Origin: Molossus alvarezi
Taxonomy: Eukaryota; Chordata; Mammalia; Chiroptera; Molossidae
Direction: 5' to 3'
Assembly (NCBI GenBank): GCA_037176705.1
Contig: CM073885.1
Span: forward strand, 221,476,290-221,540,289
DNA: 64,000 nt
The notes beneath the pieces were generated by a model. The model searched no databases. It saw nothing but the letters and a program-made list of their open reading frames with translations, and was not told the DNA's origin. Shown here piece after piece: positions 10,568 to 21,150 of the stretch; position 1 is the first letter of the stretch; the number at the start of each line of letters is the position of its first letter. The translations under genes and the position numbers were made by a program.

Positions 10568-10895
10568 AGTCTTTCCATCTCTACCACCACTATTGCAGTC
10601 AAGCCCCCAGCCTCTCCTGCCTGAAATGCTGTAACAGCCTCCAACTGCTCTCCCTGCCTCCTGTCTTTGATCTCCCTCGTCTCTTCTCTATATTTCACCA
10701 TCAAGGTTTTTCCTAAACCTAAATTTATTATGTAACTGCTCTGCTTAAAAACCTCATTTATTCCCCAGCACTTTTAGAGTAAAATTTAAATCCCTAAGAA
10801 GAGCTTAGAGGGCACTTCATACCCATCCTCTGCCTACTTCTGTTACCTCCTCTTCTCTCACCTGATCCTTACCCTCTACAACAATCCCTACCAGT
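10568..10895 (+). mobile_element. L2 LINE 3' region fragment
   Basis: GTAACAGCCTCCAACTGCTC, TCCCTGCCTCCTGTCTTTGA, TAACTGCTCTGCTTAAAAAC, AGTAAAATTTAAATCCCTAA and CCTACTTCTGTTACCTCCTC follow the L2 3' region in sense order. It is degraded and non-coding. Confidence 0.75.
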
Positions 10896-10908
10896 TTCAG
10901 GAAATCCA

Positions 10909-11035
10909 CTAACATCCTGCCTCAGAATTACCTGAAGATGCTTGTTAAGATGTCCAGTTCCCTACGTTACATCCAAGACTGATTGGACTCCTAAGGGGAG
11001 TCTTCAAAGAGCTAATTTGTGAACCACTTTCTAAG
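10909..11035 (+). mobile_element. MER5-like (hAT-Charlie) DNA transposon fragment
   Basis: CCTCAGAATTACCTGAAGAT, GCTTGTTAAGATGTCCAGTT and TTTGTGAACCACTTTCT match the MER5A pattern of short hAT elements, including the right end TTGAGAACCACTG in decayed form. Confidence 0.55.
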
Positions 11036-11264
11036 CCATTGAAATTGCTGAATAGAGAGGAAATGCAAGCCTCCCGGATCGCAGTGGGTGAACTCTGCTT
11101 CATTAGCCAGGTTAGCCATTAGAGGATGATGTCAAAGGTCAGGGAGGTCTGGCTGGGCAGAAATATTGCCTAGTCTCTGTGGCTGTTGTGTCTGGGGATA
11201 GGATATTGAGAAAGCTGGGAGTCCTTTGGATACACTGAAAGTTTCTTTTAAAATATAAACTGTT

Positions 11265-11408
11265 ACCAAAGAACTTATATGCATATATGCACAACAAATG
11301 GACACAGACACTAGGCTGGGGAAGGCAGGAAGAGGGTGGGAGTGGGAAAGAGGTGGTCAATGGGGAAAAAAGGGGGGCACGTGTAATACTTTCGACAATA
11401 AAATATAT
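11265..11408 (+). mobile_element. Very short 5'-truncated L1 3'UTR
   Basis: AAAGAACTTATATGCATATA and the following G-rich tract, then GTAATACTTTCGACAATAAAA, match 1518-1684 of the L1 at 763-1684. Only about 140 bp of the 3'UTR was copied. Confidence 0.8.
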
Positions 11409-11435
11409 TAACTTAGACCTTCAGAGATCTAGGTA

Positions 11436-11650
11436 AAGTACAGTGAAAAGAAAATGAGATTTAGAGTCAGATGACCCGAGTAAGGCTTGAATCTGTCTTT
11501 ACTGATATTTCAACCTTAGGTAAAGTAATTTTAATCTCCTGATTACATTATAGTTTCCTCACCTGTGAAATAGAACTAATAGTACTGCTGGGTTTAAATG
11601 AAGTGAGGAGCTATTTTGTAAACTGTTCATTGACATCACCCAAGTTGGTC
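11436..11650 (+). mobile_element. MIR SINE
   Basis: GATTTAGAGTCAGATGACCC, GTAAAGTAATTTTAATCTCC, TAGTTTCCTCACCTGTGAAA and TAATAGTACTGCTGGG fit MIR in sense order. Confidence 0.7.
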
Positions 11651-11809
11651 ATTATTCTGTCTCTGGTTTTGATAGAAGAAAGAAGTGAGTAATGGACCCC
11701 AAAATGGGATACTTGGGATTCAGAAAGTATTTTAAAGTGGATTTCAGTGACATAATGATATATCTAAACTTGTGAGATACAGCTTAGAAGGAAATGTATT
11801 GCACCAAAA

Positions 11810-13250
11810 TAAAATATTTGATCTTCAAAAGGAAACTTATTAAAATGAAAACACAAGGCACAAACTGGGAGAAAATATCTATAAAACATATCTGACAAAG
11901 GACTTACTTGTGTCTAGACTATAAAATACTCCTACAACTGAATAATAAGATGACAAGTGATCCAATAAAAATGGAGAAAATATTTGAACAGACACTTAAC
12001 CAGTAAAAACATATGAATGGATAGTAAGCCCATAAAAAGATGCTCAACCTCATTTAGTTATTATGGAAATGCACTGAAGCCACAATGTGATTCTACTACA
12101 TATTTAGCCACTAGAATGGCTAAAATTAAAATGATTGATCATACCAAGTGTTGGCAAGGATGTGAAGCAACCAGAACTTTTATCCACTGCTGGTAAGAAT
12201 GTAAAATAGTAAAATCATTTTGGAAAATAGCCTGTCAATATGGAGACCCATGTGGAACCCCAGAATTGGTATAAATATTTCTTTAAGCTGAAGACATTTG
12301 GGATTCAACAGATGCAAAAAGTAGACACTGCCTAGAAATGAGGATTGTCATAAATTTCCTTTTGGAGGCAAATTCTATACCCAGGAAAGAGACCAAGAAT
12401 TAACCCACCACAAATTTCCTCTCTGGGGAAATTTGCAACTGGGAATAGTAATGATAGCAAAATTTATAATTCACTGAATAAAGTAGGTACCCATGAGTTA
12501 ATTGTGATATAAATTAATGAATAAATAGATACAAATTAAAAGTTTGGTTAAAACAGGATAGTAACATAGTTTCAAAACACTTCCCCGCAAATATACCTAT
12601 TAATTATAGGGGAAAATAGAATAACCTCAGGGTGGAAACGCATGGCAAATACCACCTTTATCAAACAATCTAAGTGAATATCACCAGCATGAGGAGAAAT
12701 GAGAAGTGCATGGCATTTGATGGGGTTTAATGAAAAGTATTTCTGTGATATTCCTGCCGAAAATGTGTAACCCAAATCTAATCATGTGGAAAAATCAGAC
12801 AAAGCAAATTAAGGAGCATTCTAGAAACAAACAAACAAACAAACAAAAAACACAAAAAGTGGTCTAAAATCTTAAAAAATGTCAAGGTCATGAAAGTCAA
12901 TGGAAGTTTGAGGAGCCATTCCAGACTGAAGAAATATGACAAACAAATGCAACAATGATTCAGAATTGGATCTTTTTCCTGTAAGTGACTTAGTGGGAAA
13001 AATGGTGAAACTTGCAAGGAGTTTGCAGATTAGATAGTAGCAATGTATCAATGTTAATTCCTGGTTTTGAAAGGTATATTGTAGTTATATACGCTAATTC
13101 CCTTGTTTGCAGGAAATTTACACTAAAGTATTCTGAGTCAAGCATCACATTGGCAACTTACCCTAAAATATTTCAGAAAATTAAGTTCTTTGTACTAGAA
13201 ACTTTTCTATAAATTTGAGATTATTTTAAATAAAAACTTGCAAAGGAATC
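11810..13250 (+). mobile_element. Ancient L1 (L1M class), ORF2 end and long 3'UTR
   Basis: The left part keeps ORF2 landmarks in decayed form: GGAGAAAATATCTATAAAAC, AAAGATGCTCAACCTCATTT, GAATGGCTAAAATTAAAATG, AAGTGTTGGCAAGGATGTGA. From about 12400 the 3'UTR follows: CCAAATCTAATCATGTGGAA, AAATGTCAAGGTCATGAAAG, ATCAATGTTAATTCCTGGTT. All frames are full of stops. A CAAA microsatellite sits at 12825-12850. The segment between 12240 and 12550 is poorly resolved and could hold a second element. Confidence 0.65.
12825..12850. repeat. (CAAA)n microsatellite
   Basis: Five to six CAAA units followed by an A run, inside the old L1 3'UTR. Confidence 0.85.
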
Positions 13251-13309
13251 ATCCTGTAGAAAGATGCTCTGGGGCAAGAGAAGTCAAGATGCCAGATGTG
13301 GTGCTTTTT

Positions 13310-13705
13310 AATAGGTCATATGAAGAAGACAGTTGTTTCAACCAGAATAGTAGCAATAGAGATGGAAGGAAGTAGAGACATTTTTAATAGGTTTAGAAGA
13401 GACAACCGATAATAAGTGGAGGCTAAAATAATTTAAGGATGATTTCTAGGTTTTGCGACTAACCACCAGGATGGTTAGTGATGCCATTTTCTGAGATGAG
13501 AAAGACTAGGAAAGGAGCAAGTTTTTGAATGATATTTAGAGTTCTGAATCTAGACATTTTTAAGTTGGAGATGTTCATGAGATAGCCAAGTGAAGATGCT
13601 GAGTAAGCAGTTGGAAAAATAAATCTAGTAATTGGGAGATAAATAGAAATTTGGTGTCACCAATTTCAGCCATAGGACTGAATTAGATCACAGTTTAAAA
13701 CAGGG
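13310..13705 (-). mobile_element. L2 LINE fragment
   Basis: On the minus strand this fits the part of L2 upstream of its 3' end: GTAGCAATAGAGATGGAAGG, GATGATTTCTAGGTTTTGCG, GATGCCATTTTCTGAGATGA, GAGATAGCCAAGTGAAGATG and GCAGTTGGAAAAATAAATCT appear in the expected order. No coding frame survives. Confidence 0.65.
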
Positions 13706-14599
13706 TTTTTGGTTAAAAACAACCTGGTCTTCTCTAGCATAAAGGTCAAGTAGAATAGTGTCAGTCCTCCGAGTTTGTTCTTCTTCAATATTGTGTTGGC
13801 TGTTCTGGGTAATGCTACTTTATTTTATTTTTTTCCCCTTTAAAACAGTAGGTTGTTCCTCCATGATATTCTCAACCTTGGCATTTGGGACTTACTCTTT
13901 TTCAAATAGAAATCTTTGCATTTTGACAGAAGAGAGTGGGGGAAGCTGTTTGCTCCTTACTTTTATACTATTAAATCCACAGATAAAAATTTTCTGTGAC
14001 CTGTGATCCCGACTTTTGGAAGGGCACCATGAAAAATCAGTTCTATTGGTGACATTTTCATCCTTGTCTTATTACTAAGAGACTTCAGTATTCTGATATT
14101 TTCTCTCCCAGTGAAGCTACAGTTCTCCTGGACTGACATCATAGCTATTTCTTCTATTCCAGGAGAAAATTATGTGATTCTACATGTAGATCAGGCAGTG
14201 GGAACAGGTTAACTATTCAGATTCAAAAAGGTGTTTCCATAAAACTGATAAAAGACAGACTAGGGGACTGTTTCTGTGATCCAGAAGCATGTTTCAGAAG
14301 ACAGCTTTCAACAAGGTTCTTCAGAGTTGTAACGAGAGTCCCTTGTGCCCACTATGCATCTTGAACAATATTTACCCAATGGCTCTCTTTGCATATCCTT
14401 TTTTCAAGGGTTCTTAAGAAAAGTGACTGTTAGCTTTGTGCTACATGGTATTTACCTTCACTTATATTGACCTGGGTTTGACTTTTTGAATAAGGACTTC
14501 ACCAATCTATCTTTATCTAAAATATTCCTAATTCACACTTGCAAAAACCCCTTTTCTAAAAAGGAGCATCAATGCCTCAGATTTCAGAGATAAGTGCAA
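13706..14599. other. Mostly unassigned; small L1 scrap at about 13770-13815
   Basis: TTCTTCTTCAATATTGTGTT resembles a minus-strand L1 ORF2 scrap. The remainder, including an acceptor-like CTTCTATTCCAG at about 14150-14161, shows no family or gene that I recognise. Confidence 0.35.
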
Positions 14600-14770
14600 A
14601 GTCTGAAATTAGATTGTTATGGTTTAAATTCTATTAAAACCCTGTGTGATCTTGGGTAATTCACTTGATCGCACTAAGTCTTAGTTTCCTTATTTGTTAA
14701 AAGGCAATATTGTGATAATCATATAATGTAACTTGGAAAGTTCTTAACACAGAGTTGGTATGTGGTATGT
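14600..14770 (+). mobile_element. MIR SINE
   Basis: GTGTGATCTTGGGTAATTCAC, TCTTAGTTTCCTTATTTGTT and AGTTCTTAACACAGAGTTGG mark the MIR core and 3' part in sense order. Confidence 0.72.
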
Positions 14771-15049
14771 ACTAGATATGGTAATTTTGTCATTATCTTT
14801 ATTAGTATTCACCTTATTGGTCTAAAATAATCCTCAAAGTCTAGGATTCTGACCATGTAGTACCTTGATCTATGTGTTAATTGAATGTTTTCTGAGCTCC
14901 CATGGAATCTTCTGCCACCGTTTTTATTGTGTGGTATTATAAGCAGGGCTGGCCTGTAGTTGGCATGCCCATCTGCACTGGCCAACATCCCTTCTAACTG
15001 GTTGGTGTCCATAGTATGAGGATAGTTAATATTTTGAATATCTCTCTGA
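14771..15049. other. Unassigned
   Basis: No repeat or gene recognised. Confidence 0.4.
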
Positions 15050-15180
15050 TCACAGATGTCACACGTCTGTCTCCCTGGGATTGAGAGCTCCCAAAGACAA
15101 AGGTTATACCTTATTGATACTCAGTGCCTAAGACCATGCTTGGCATACAGTAGACTCTCTATAAATCTTTGTTGAACCAA
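15050..15180 (+). mobile_element. L2 LINE 3' terminus
   Basis: GAGAGCTCCCAAAGACAAAG, CTCAGTGCCTAAGACCATGC, TTGGCATACAGTAGACTCTC and AAATCTTTGTTGAACCAAA are the sense-strand L2 3' end. Confidence 0.75.
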
Positions 15181-15377
15181 AATAAGTTCTGGTACTTTGA
15201 GGTACCATAGTGCACTTGAGGTATTATAGAAAAGCTGGACACCTTTTGGCTAGAAATGTCAAAACAAATGATAGGGAGGAGCTGTGTCTAGGGAAGAAGG
15301 TAGCGTTGAACCCCCTGTCTCATGTCAGATCTGCATGAGAACCTCCAACCATGTTGTGTTTGAGCCTGTAGCCGTTT

Positions 15378-15673
15378 CCCCATCAGCTTTTTTTAAATTT
15401 TTTTTATTTTATTTTTTATCCTCATCCGAGGACATTTTTCCATTTTTTGTACAGACAGAGTGGGAGGGAAAGAGAGGAAGAGAGAGAGAGAGAGGGAAAC
15501 ATCGATGTGAAAGGGACACATCGAGTGGCTGCCACCCGCACGACCAACCAGGGCCGGGGACAAACTGCAACCGAGGTACGTGTCCCTAGCGGGAACCGAA
15601 CCCGAGTCTCTCGGGACCGCAGGCGGACGCTCTAACCGCTGAGCCAAACTGGGCAGGGCTCCCCATCAGCTTT
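15378..15673 (-). mobile_element. VES-type SINE (15391-15660) with 13-bp target-site duplication
   Basis: CCCCATCAGCTTT flanks it perfectly at 15378-15390 and 15661-15673. The order on the minus strand is full VES: tRNA head with boxes A and B, GGTGGCAGCCACTCGATGTG block, CT-rich part, GTCCTCGGATGAGGATAAAA tail and an impure A tail. Confidence 0.94.
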
Positions 15674-16594
15674 AACCACAATCAAGGTATTCACTGTCAG
15701 GCTACTGGAGGTTGGTTTTAGGAAGCATCTACACTTGCTCCTTTGAGGTGTTTAACAAGGCAAGCTGGTCATCAGCTGCTGCTTAATGACATGACCTGTC
15801 ACATATTTCCTTCTTGCCTCTATTCCACCCCTGCCCTCTCCTCAACCATTTCCAACATGATTAATTTGAGTTGCAGACAGCAAGCAGAACTTTCTATTCT
15901 ATAACCTCAGTATAGCTGGAAGATAGTAGAAATTCTAAGATGGTTTTCCAAACATAAATGAGGAAGGAATAAAATAACCCAACCGGTTCAACTGGTTGAA
16001 AAATCTTACATGTAGTTTTTTAATACTGAAAGGGCTTATATGTATAATACTATCCCTTTCAATTCCATAGTCATGTGGTTGAGGTGGGACTGGACAGTGT
16101 CTAGGCCAGAAACTTCTCAGAGCAGTGGTTTTTACCTTGAGGATGTAAAGGAAGGGCATAAACCAAAACCTAGCCAGATGTATGAGAAGAATGACTATAA
16201 AAAATACCAATAAAGTAGAGTAAAAGTTAACTCCTGTCAGAAATGAAAGTATAGGCTGGATCATAAAAATTAATAAAAGGAGTGTGAAGTCAGGCAGAGT
16301 GCCAGGATCAAGCACCACTGAACCTCATTCAGGACTCACTTTAAAAACCATTATCAAAATGATAAGGAGACCATCTAAGGCCAGATGAATAAGGTTAAAA
16401 CTGTTAGAGGCAAGTGGTACTCAGAGCAAATTCAAATTCCTGCAAAGTAAGACAAAAATGTGTGCATATATTAGTGTGTGTGTGTGTGTGTGTGTGCGTA
16501 AAGGAAACAGAGAAATGGAGAGAGAAAGAGACAAAGAGAAATACTGAAATATATTTCCTCAAGGCAATTTTTTTTTTCTTCCTGGAGAAGGAGA
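15674..16594. other. Unassigned, with a TG microsatellite
   Basis: No gene or repeat family recognised apart from the TG repeat at 16474-16496 and a following purine-rich GAGA stretch. A 127-codon minus-strand frame (15935-16318) has no recognisable domain. Confidence 0.4.
16474..16496. repeat. (TG)n microsatellite
   Basis: About 11 uninterrupted GT/TG units. Confidence 0.95.
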
Positions 16595-16805
16595 CTGAAT
16601 GAATGGAAAGAAGATTGGGTCAGGAATCAGGAGACTTGGGTTTGGACCTCGAGTTTGGTCTCCCTGAGCCCGTTGCTTGCCTACCTAAACCGTGGCTCCG
16701 TAAGCTGTGGAAGACCTCCCAGGGTTATGGTGAGGTGATAACAGAGGTACAACTACTTCAAAAGTAAACTTGGTAAACAATGCAAGCTATCATTTCTATT
16801 ATTAC
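16595..16805 (+). mobile_element. MIR SINE, diverged
   Basis: GGGTCAGGAATCAGGAGACT, TTGGGTTTGGACCTCGAGTT, TAAACCGTGGCTCCGTAAGC and GTTATGGTGAGGTGATAACA resemble MIR in sense order, with heavy divergence in the middle. Confidence 0.5.
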
Positions 16806-16828
16806 AGAAGTATAATACTATAATTAAA

Positions 16829-17088
16829 TATTAACAAAGGGTGCCGTGGCTGGTTGCTCCGTTGGTTGGAGCATGGTCCCACACACTACAAGATTGTGGA
16901 TTTGATCCCCAGTCAGGGCACATATCTAGGTTGCGGGTTCGGTCCCCAGTTGGGGCACATATAGGAGGCAACTGATAGATGTTTGTTTTTCCCTTGCATT
17001 GATGTTTCTCTCTCTTTTCCTTCCTTTCTCTCTCAGATCAATTAAAAATATTTTGAGTGAGGATTAAAAAAATTATTAACAAAGGGTG
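16829..17088 (+). mobile_element. Bat tRNA-SINE, second subfamily (16844-17073), 15-bp duplication
   Basis: TATTAACAAAGGGTG is repeated at 16829-16843 and 17074-17088. The body has GTGGCTGGTTGCTCCGTTGG (box A region), TTGATCCCCAGTCAGGGC, a second box-B-like GGTTCGGTCCCCAGTTGGGG, then TTGATGTTTCTCTCTCTTTT and ATTTTGAGTGAGGATTAAAA. It differs from the main VES head and carries two box-B-like segments in tandem. Confidence 0.92.
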
Positions 17089-17351
17089 ATATTGTAAACC
17101 TACCCGCACCATTTTAGCCAGGATTTTATACACAAAGAGGTGTCTATCATGACTCAAGCATGTGCCAAGTCTTGTGGCTGCTGGATCACAACCAAAGGTA
17201 TAATCATGTTGCTAAGATTATACACCAGCAATTATCTCTCAAAAAGCGATTGATAAGAGAATTGACTCAGCACTCTAAGACTACCTTGAGAATATTTTAG
17301 AAAATAAACACTGTAAGGTGCCCTATAATAAAAATTAGTTGTATTGTCCTC

Positions 17352-17429
17352 TTCCTTCCCTTCCTTTCCTTCCTTCCTTCCTTCCTTCCTTCCTTCCTTC
17401 CTTCCTTCCTTCCTTCCTTCCTTCCTTCC
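17352..17429. repeat. (TTCC)n microsatellite
   Basis: A nearly pure CTTC/TTCC tetranucleotide run of about 19 units, slightly impure at its left end. It creates chance open frames in both directions. Confidence 0.97.
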
Positions 17430-17444
17430 ATCTGACTACACACT

Positions 17445-17575
17445 TTTAAATTCATTTTTTCAAACAATAATTGAGCACCCTCTCTGTAAGACATTGTGCT
17501 GGGCTGTGGGAGGACCACCAAATAAGTAGGGCATGACCCTTGCCCTCAAGGAGAGTGTACTCTGGGAAGTATTGG
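17445..17575 (-). mobile_element. L2 LINE 3' terminus
   Basis: AACAATAATTGAGCACCCTC, CATTGTGCTGGGCTGTGGGA and CTTGCCCTCAAGGAGAGTG are the reverse complement of the L2 3' end. Confidence 0.6.
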
Positions 17576-17694
17576 CGGTAGAATGACTGGTCTTAATTCA
17601 TTATTTCCCCACTGCACTAGAATGGTAAGATGGAACCAGGGCACAGCATATAATTGAGCTTTTGACTATTCAAACAATTATTTCCATCATAAAA

Positions 17695-17816
17695 ACCATC
17701 CCTTTTTCTTAGTAAATGGTGAACTCCTTATAGATCAGTTTAAGTATTTGCTGCCCTGAAAAGCCTTCACTGCTTGTGCAGAGTTAGCAACCTCCTCCTC
17801 TCTATTTCCACAGCAC
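17695..17816 (+). mobile_element. L2 LINE 3' region, left part split by a MIR
   Basis: CTGCCCTGAAAAGCCTTCAC and CCTCTCTATTTCCACAGCAC match the sense L2 3' region. The 3' terminus that belongs to it lies at 18085-18205, beyond a MIR. Confidence 0.6.
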
Positions 17817-18055
17817 TTGGAGTCACACAGACCTGGTTTCAGATCTGTGCTTTACCCCTTAACAGTTATTTACCAGTTACTATGGGATAGTTACTGGACC
17901 TCTCTGATCTCCAGTTATATTGTCTGTAAAATGAGGTTAATGATGCTCCCTTCGAAGTGGTAGTGTTGTGAAGATTAAATGAGCTAATATAATATAGATG
18001 CCTAGAACAGTTGGTGAGCCTCAAAATGTGGTTCAAATGAGTGAATAATAACATT
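17817..18055 (+). mobile_element. MIR SINE inserted in L2
   Basis: TGGAGTCACACAGACCTGGT, TTACTGGACCTCTCTGATCT, GTCTGTAAAATGAGGTTAAT and TGTGAAGATTAAATGAGCTA give a near-complete MIR in sense order. Confidence 0.85.
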
Positions 18056-18084
18056 TATAATTCTCAGTTAAACATAATTGTACA

Positions 18085-18205
18085 GCATGATTCCTACACT
18101 ACACTGGGTGATCCTTGAGAGCAGACACCATGCTTCCTGCTTATATCTCTGAAGCTTGTCCGCAGAAAGCTCTCCATAAATATTTGGTGAGTGAATGAGT
18201 GAAAG
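18085..18205 (+). mobile_element. L2 LINE 3' terminus, right part of the split element
   Basis: TCCTTGAGAGCAGACACCAT, CTCCATAAATATTTGGTGAG and TGAATGAGTG end the L2 with its typical 3' repeat. Confidence 0.75.
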
Positions 18206-19073
18206 AATGGATAAAAAGTGGTAGTCATGGGCAAGTAAAAGAGATTGAGTTAGTTTGGCAGCATGTTTGTGATTAAATTATAATTTTGTGAACTCATTAA
18301 CAAAGTGGGAGTGAAGTGGGAGAAAGTAATTGATTATGTTAGAAAGCATAAAGCAAGTGTTTACAACCCAGCAATGCTGCTAATAAAGCCAACTGTCTTG
18401 ACAACTGGAGTGAATTAGCTTCTAATTGGATATCTGATGGGCCTGAGAAGCTGCCAGAATATTTGGGTGAAGAAGGTAGTTTTTAAAAAAACATGGCAGA
18501 TTGTCATGTCACCAGGTTGTTTTCTCTCCTAATAACAGAATATTTTAATGTTTTGGGGTGAGAGCACTCCTGTGCTGTAATGAATTTATAATAGATTAAG
18601 ATGAGTTATGCAGATGTGATCATCATAATTACAGTGACTTTGAGTTTATGATTTCCTCTATTAATTATTCTTCAGTGGCTTAGCAGTATGAGAGTTCAAG
18701 ATATCAAAAATCACTGGTTTTATGTAATACCATCCCCCCTTTTTTACCTCTAAGGAATAAATGTTTATTAAATGAATATATGTCAAGGTGAAAATGCTCT
18801 CATTGTAATTTCTCATAGGACAGGAGCTATCTTTGATTAGAAAACTATTTTGATAAATCACTTGGGGACAATGGGATCCTGAGAGTATAGGATGTCAGGA
18901 ACTAAAGAAATAAGAGACAACAGAATGGGACAGAAATTTGATGATGGGAATAAAAAGACTGGAGACTAGAAAGAGGGTGGAGAAGGAGAGAGAGAGAATA
19001 GCTGAACAACAAGGCAGGAGGCTAGAGCCCAAGTTGTAGAAACTGCATAGGTACTCGTGGAAATAGAATTGTT
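18206..19073. other. Unassigned, AT-rich unique sequence
   Basis: No gene or repeat family recognised. Confidence 0.45.
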
Positions 19074-19356
19074 AAAAATTAAATTTCACCCTGGCCGGTT
19101 TGGCTCAGCGGTTAGAGCGTCGACCTGCGGTCCTGAGAGACCCGGGTTCGGTTCCTGCTAAGGGCGCGTACCTCGGTTGCAGTTTGTCCCCGGCCCTGGT
19201 CGGTCATGCGGGTGGCAGCCACTCGATGTGTTCCTTTCACATCGATGTTTCTCTCTCTCTCTCTGTTCCTCTCTCTCCCTCCCACTCTACCTGAACAAAA
19301 AAATGGGAAAATGTCCTCGGGTGAGGATAAAAAAAAAAAAAAAAAATTAAATTTCA
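19074..19356 (+). mobile_element. VES-type SINE (19089-19341), 15-bp duplication
   Basis: AAAAATTAAATTTCA at 19074-19088 and 19342-19356. The head reads CCCTGGCCGGTTTGGCTCAG with box B GGGTTCGGTTCC. The body and the GTCCTCGGGTGAGGATAAAA tail are complete. It stands directly at the 5' edge of an L1 fragment. Confidence 0.95.
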
Positions 19357-20145
19357 ATTTCACTAGCTATTAGAGAAATGCAAATAAAAACTACCATGAA
19401 ATATTGCTTCATACCTGTTAGAATGGCTATTATCAACAAGACAAGTAATAACGAGGGTTGGAGAAGTTGTGGAGAAAAAGGAGCTCTCATCCACTGCTTG
19501 TGGGAATGTAAACTGGTACAGCTGCTATGGAAAACAGTCTGGAGTTTCTTCAAATAATTAAGAATAGAGCCACCATGTGACCAAGCAACCCCTTCTCGGT
19601 ATCTACACCAAAAATCTGAAAACATTTATTTTCAAAGATATATGCACCCTATGTTCATTACAGCATTATTCTCAGTGGCCAAGGCGTGGAAACAACTGAA
19701 GTGCCCTTCATTGGAAGATTGAATAAAGAAGCTGTGGTACATATATACAATGAATACTACTCAGCCATAAGAACAGATGAAATACTGTGATTTGTGACAG
19801 CACAGATAGACCTCGAGAATATCATGTTAAGCAAAATAAGTTAGACAGAAAAAGTCAAGAACCATATGATTTCACTCATATGTGGAATATAAAAGTGAAA
19901 GCAACAAATGAACAAACAAGAAAAACAAACAAAAACTCATAGACACAGACAACAGAATGGTGGTTACCAGAGGGAATGGGTGGGGAGGGTAGTAAATGGT
20001 GATGGAAGAAGATTTGATTGGGTGGTAGATACACATGCAATATACAGATGATATAATATAGAATTGTATGCTTGAATTCTATATAATTTTATTAAGCAGT
20101 ATCACCCCAATACATTAAATTAAAAAGAAAAAAAAAATTTTTAAG
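19357..20145 (+). mobile_element. 5'-truncated L1 (ORF2 end and 3'UTR), older subfamily
   Basis: TATTAGAGAAATGCAAATAA, TAGAATGGCTATTATCAACA, GGGAATGTAAACTGGTACAG, TACTACTCAGCCATAAGAAC and ACAGAATGGTGGTTACCAGA follow the ORF2 end and an L1MA-like 3'UTR, ending in CACCCCAATACATTAAATTA and an A tail. Frames are broken. The copy at 61968-62530 is the same type. Confidence 0.88.
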
Positions 20146-20499
20146 TTGTTTCCACTACTGGGCTATAACCTGTATCTCCAGAGCCTAAAAAAAAAATGCA
20201 AAAAAACTTTCCACTTAAATTACAAGCAACCTGAGTCCACTTGTGGGTCGGTGTAGTCCCAAACAGGGAAACCATCAGCAGGAGATGAGAGCCAAAGGGA
20301 ACCTTGATAGAGTAGTGCTCTTTGCTCTGACACCCTGTCCAACCCCACGATTTTACAGGAATCCTGGGGGAGAGTTTTGGGCTTTCCACAATTTCTGGAA
20401 AGATTAATTATCTAGAGCTTGAATGAAGGGAGAGCAAATAATTGACTAAGAGTGTGAGTTAAAGTCTCTGTTACCTCTGTGTCTCTATATTACCTCCGT
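20146..20499. other. Unassigned
   Basis: No gene or repeat family recognised. Confidence 0.4.
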
Positions 20500-20665
20500 C
20501 ATGTTATGTAGCTTTTATAAATCTCCTCTGGAAAATAAGGTTAATCATAATAATAGCACCTACACTGCAGGGAGGATTAAACTAGATAAAGCTGGTAAAG
20601 TGCTCAGAACAGTGCCTGGAACATAGCAATAATTTCATAAATGTTAGATAGCAGTATAATTACTG
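20500..20665 (+). mobile_element. MIR SINE, 3' part
   Basis: AAAATAAGGTTAATCATAAT, GGAGGATTAAACTAGATAAA and CAGAACAGTGCCTGGAACAT are the MIR 3' half. Confidence 0.75.
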
Positions 20666-20984
20666 TATATATATGAAAACAATATATTTTCATTGTGTTT
20701 CTGGTCAAAATTACTTTTGCTTAGGAGATTCAGGCAGTGTACCTTGCCAGACATAAACCTTCCAATGTAATGATGAGGGTGAGTCTCAGATCTTCGTAGA
20801 GAATACTTACTATCTTTTCAGGGCAAAAACACACACGTCTTTTATGCAGAAAATATCTCACTTCCTTACATCAGTAGCTTTGACTATGGCTCACCAACTT
20901 GTAGTTCCGTATTTTTTAATGGTGACAATGCGTTTTGGAAATGTGCTTGGATCTTCATATTAGTGGTTCATTTTATTTGTGTCG

Positions 20985-21150
20985 CCTTTTAGAGTTTACA
21001 AAGGGCTATGCACAGCAGCCTGGTGAATTAGGTTTCTTTATTCTTATTTTACAAATAAGAAACTATGGCTCAGAAAGGCTGGTTATCCACATCATCAGAT
21101 CGAAGGTGGTTCTAAATTAGAACTCAGGCATTTTGACTCCTTTTTCAGTG
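20985..21150 (-). mobile_element. MIR SINE
   Basis: TTATTTTACAAATAAGAAAC and TGGCTCAGAAAGGCTGGTTA, then GTTCTAAATTAGAACTCAGGC, are the reverse complement of the MIR core and head. Confidence 0.65.

Noticed and set aside
15935..16318. 127-codon hydrophobic minus-strand frame as a membrane protein
   Set aside because: The hydrophobic text comes from AT-rich DNA read as Phe, Leu and Ile; no family is recognised and the surroundings are non-coding.
16111..16320. hAT-like element with CAGTGGT ends
   Set aside because: CAGTGGTTTTT near 16113 and AGCACCACTG near 16320 could be terminal repeats, but the 8-base flanks do not match and the interior fits no family that I know.
17297..17529. Lys/Glu/Gly repeat and Ser/Phe/Leu/Pro repeat peptides over the TTCC run
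   Set aside because: They are direct translations of a tetranucleotide microsatellite.
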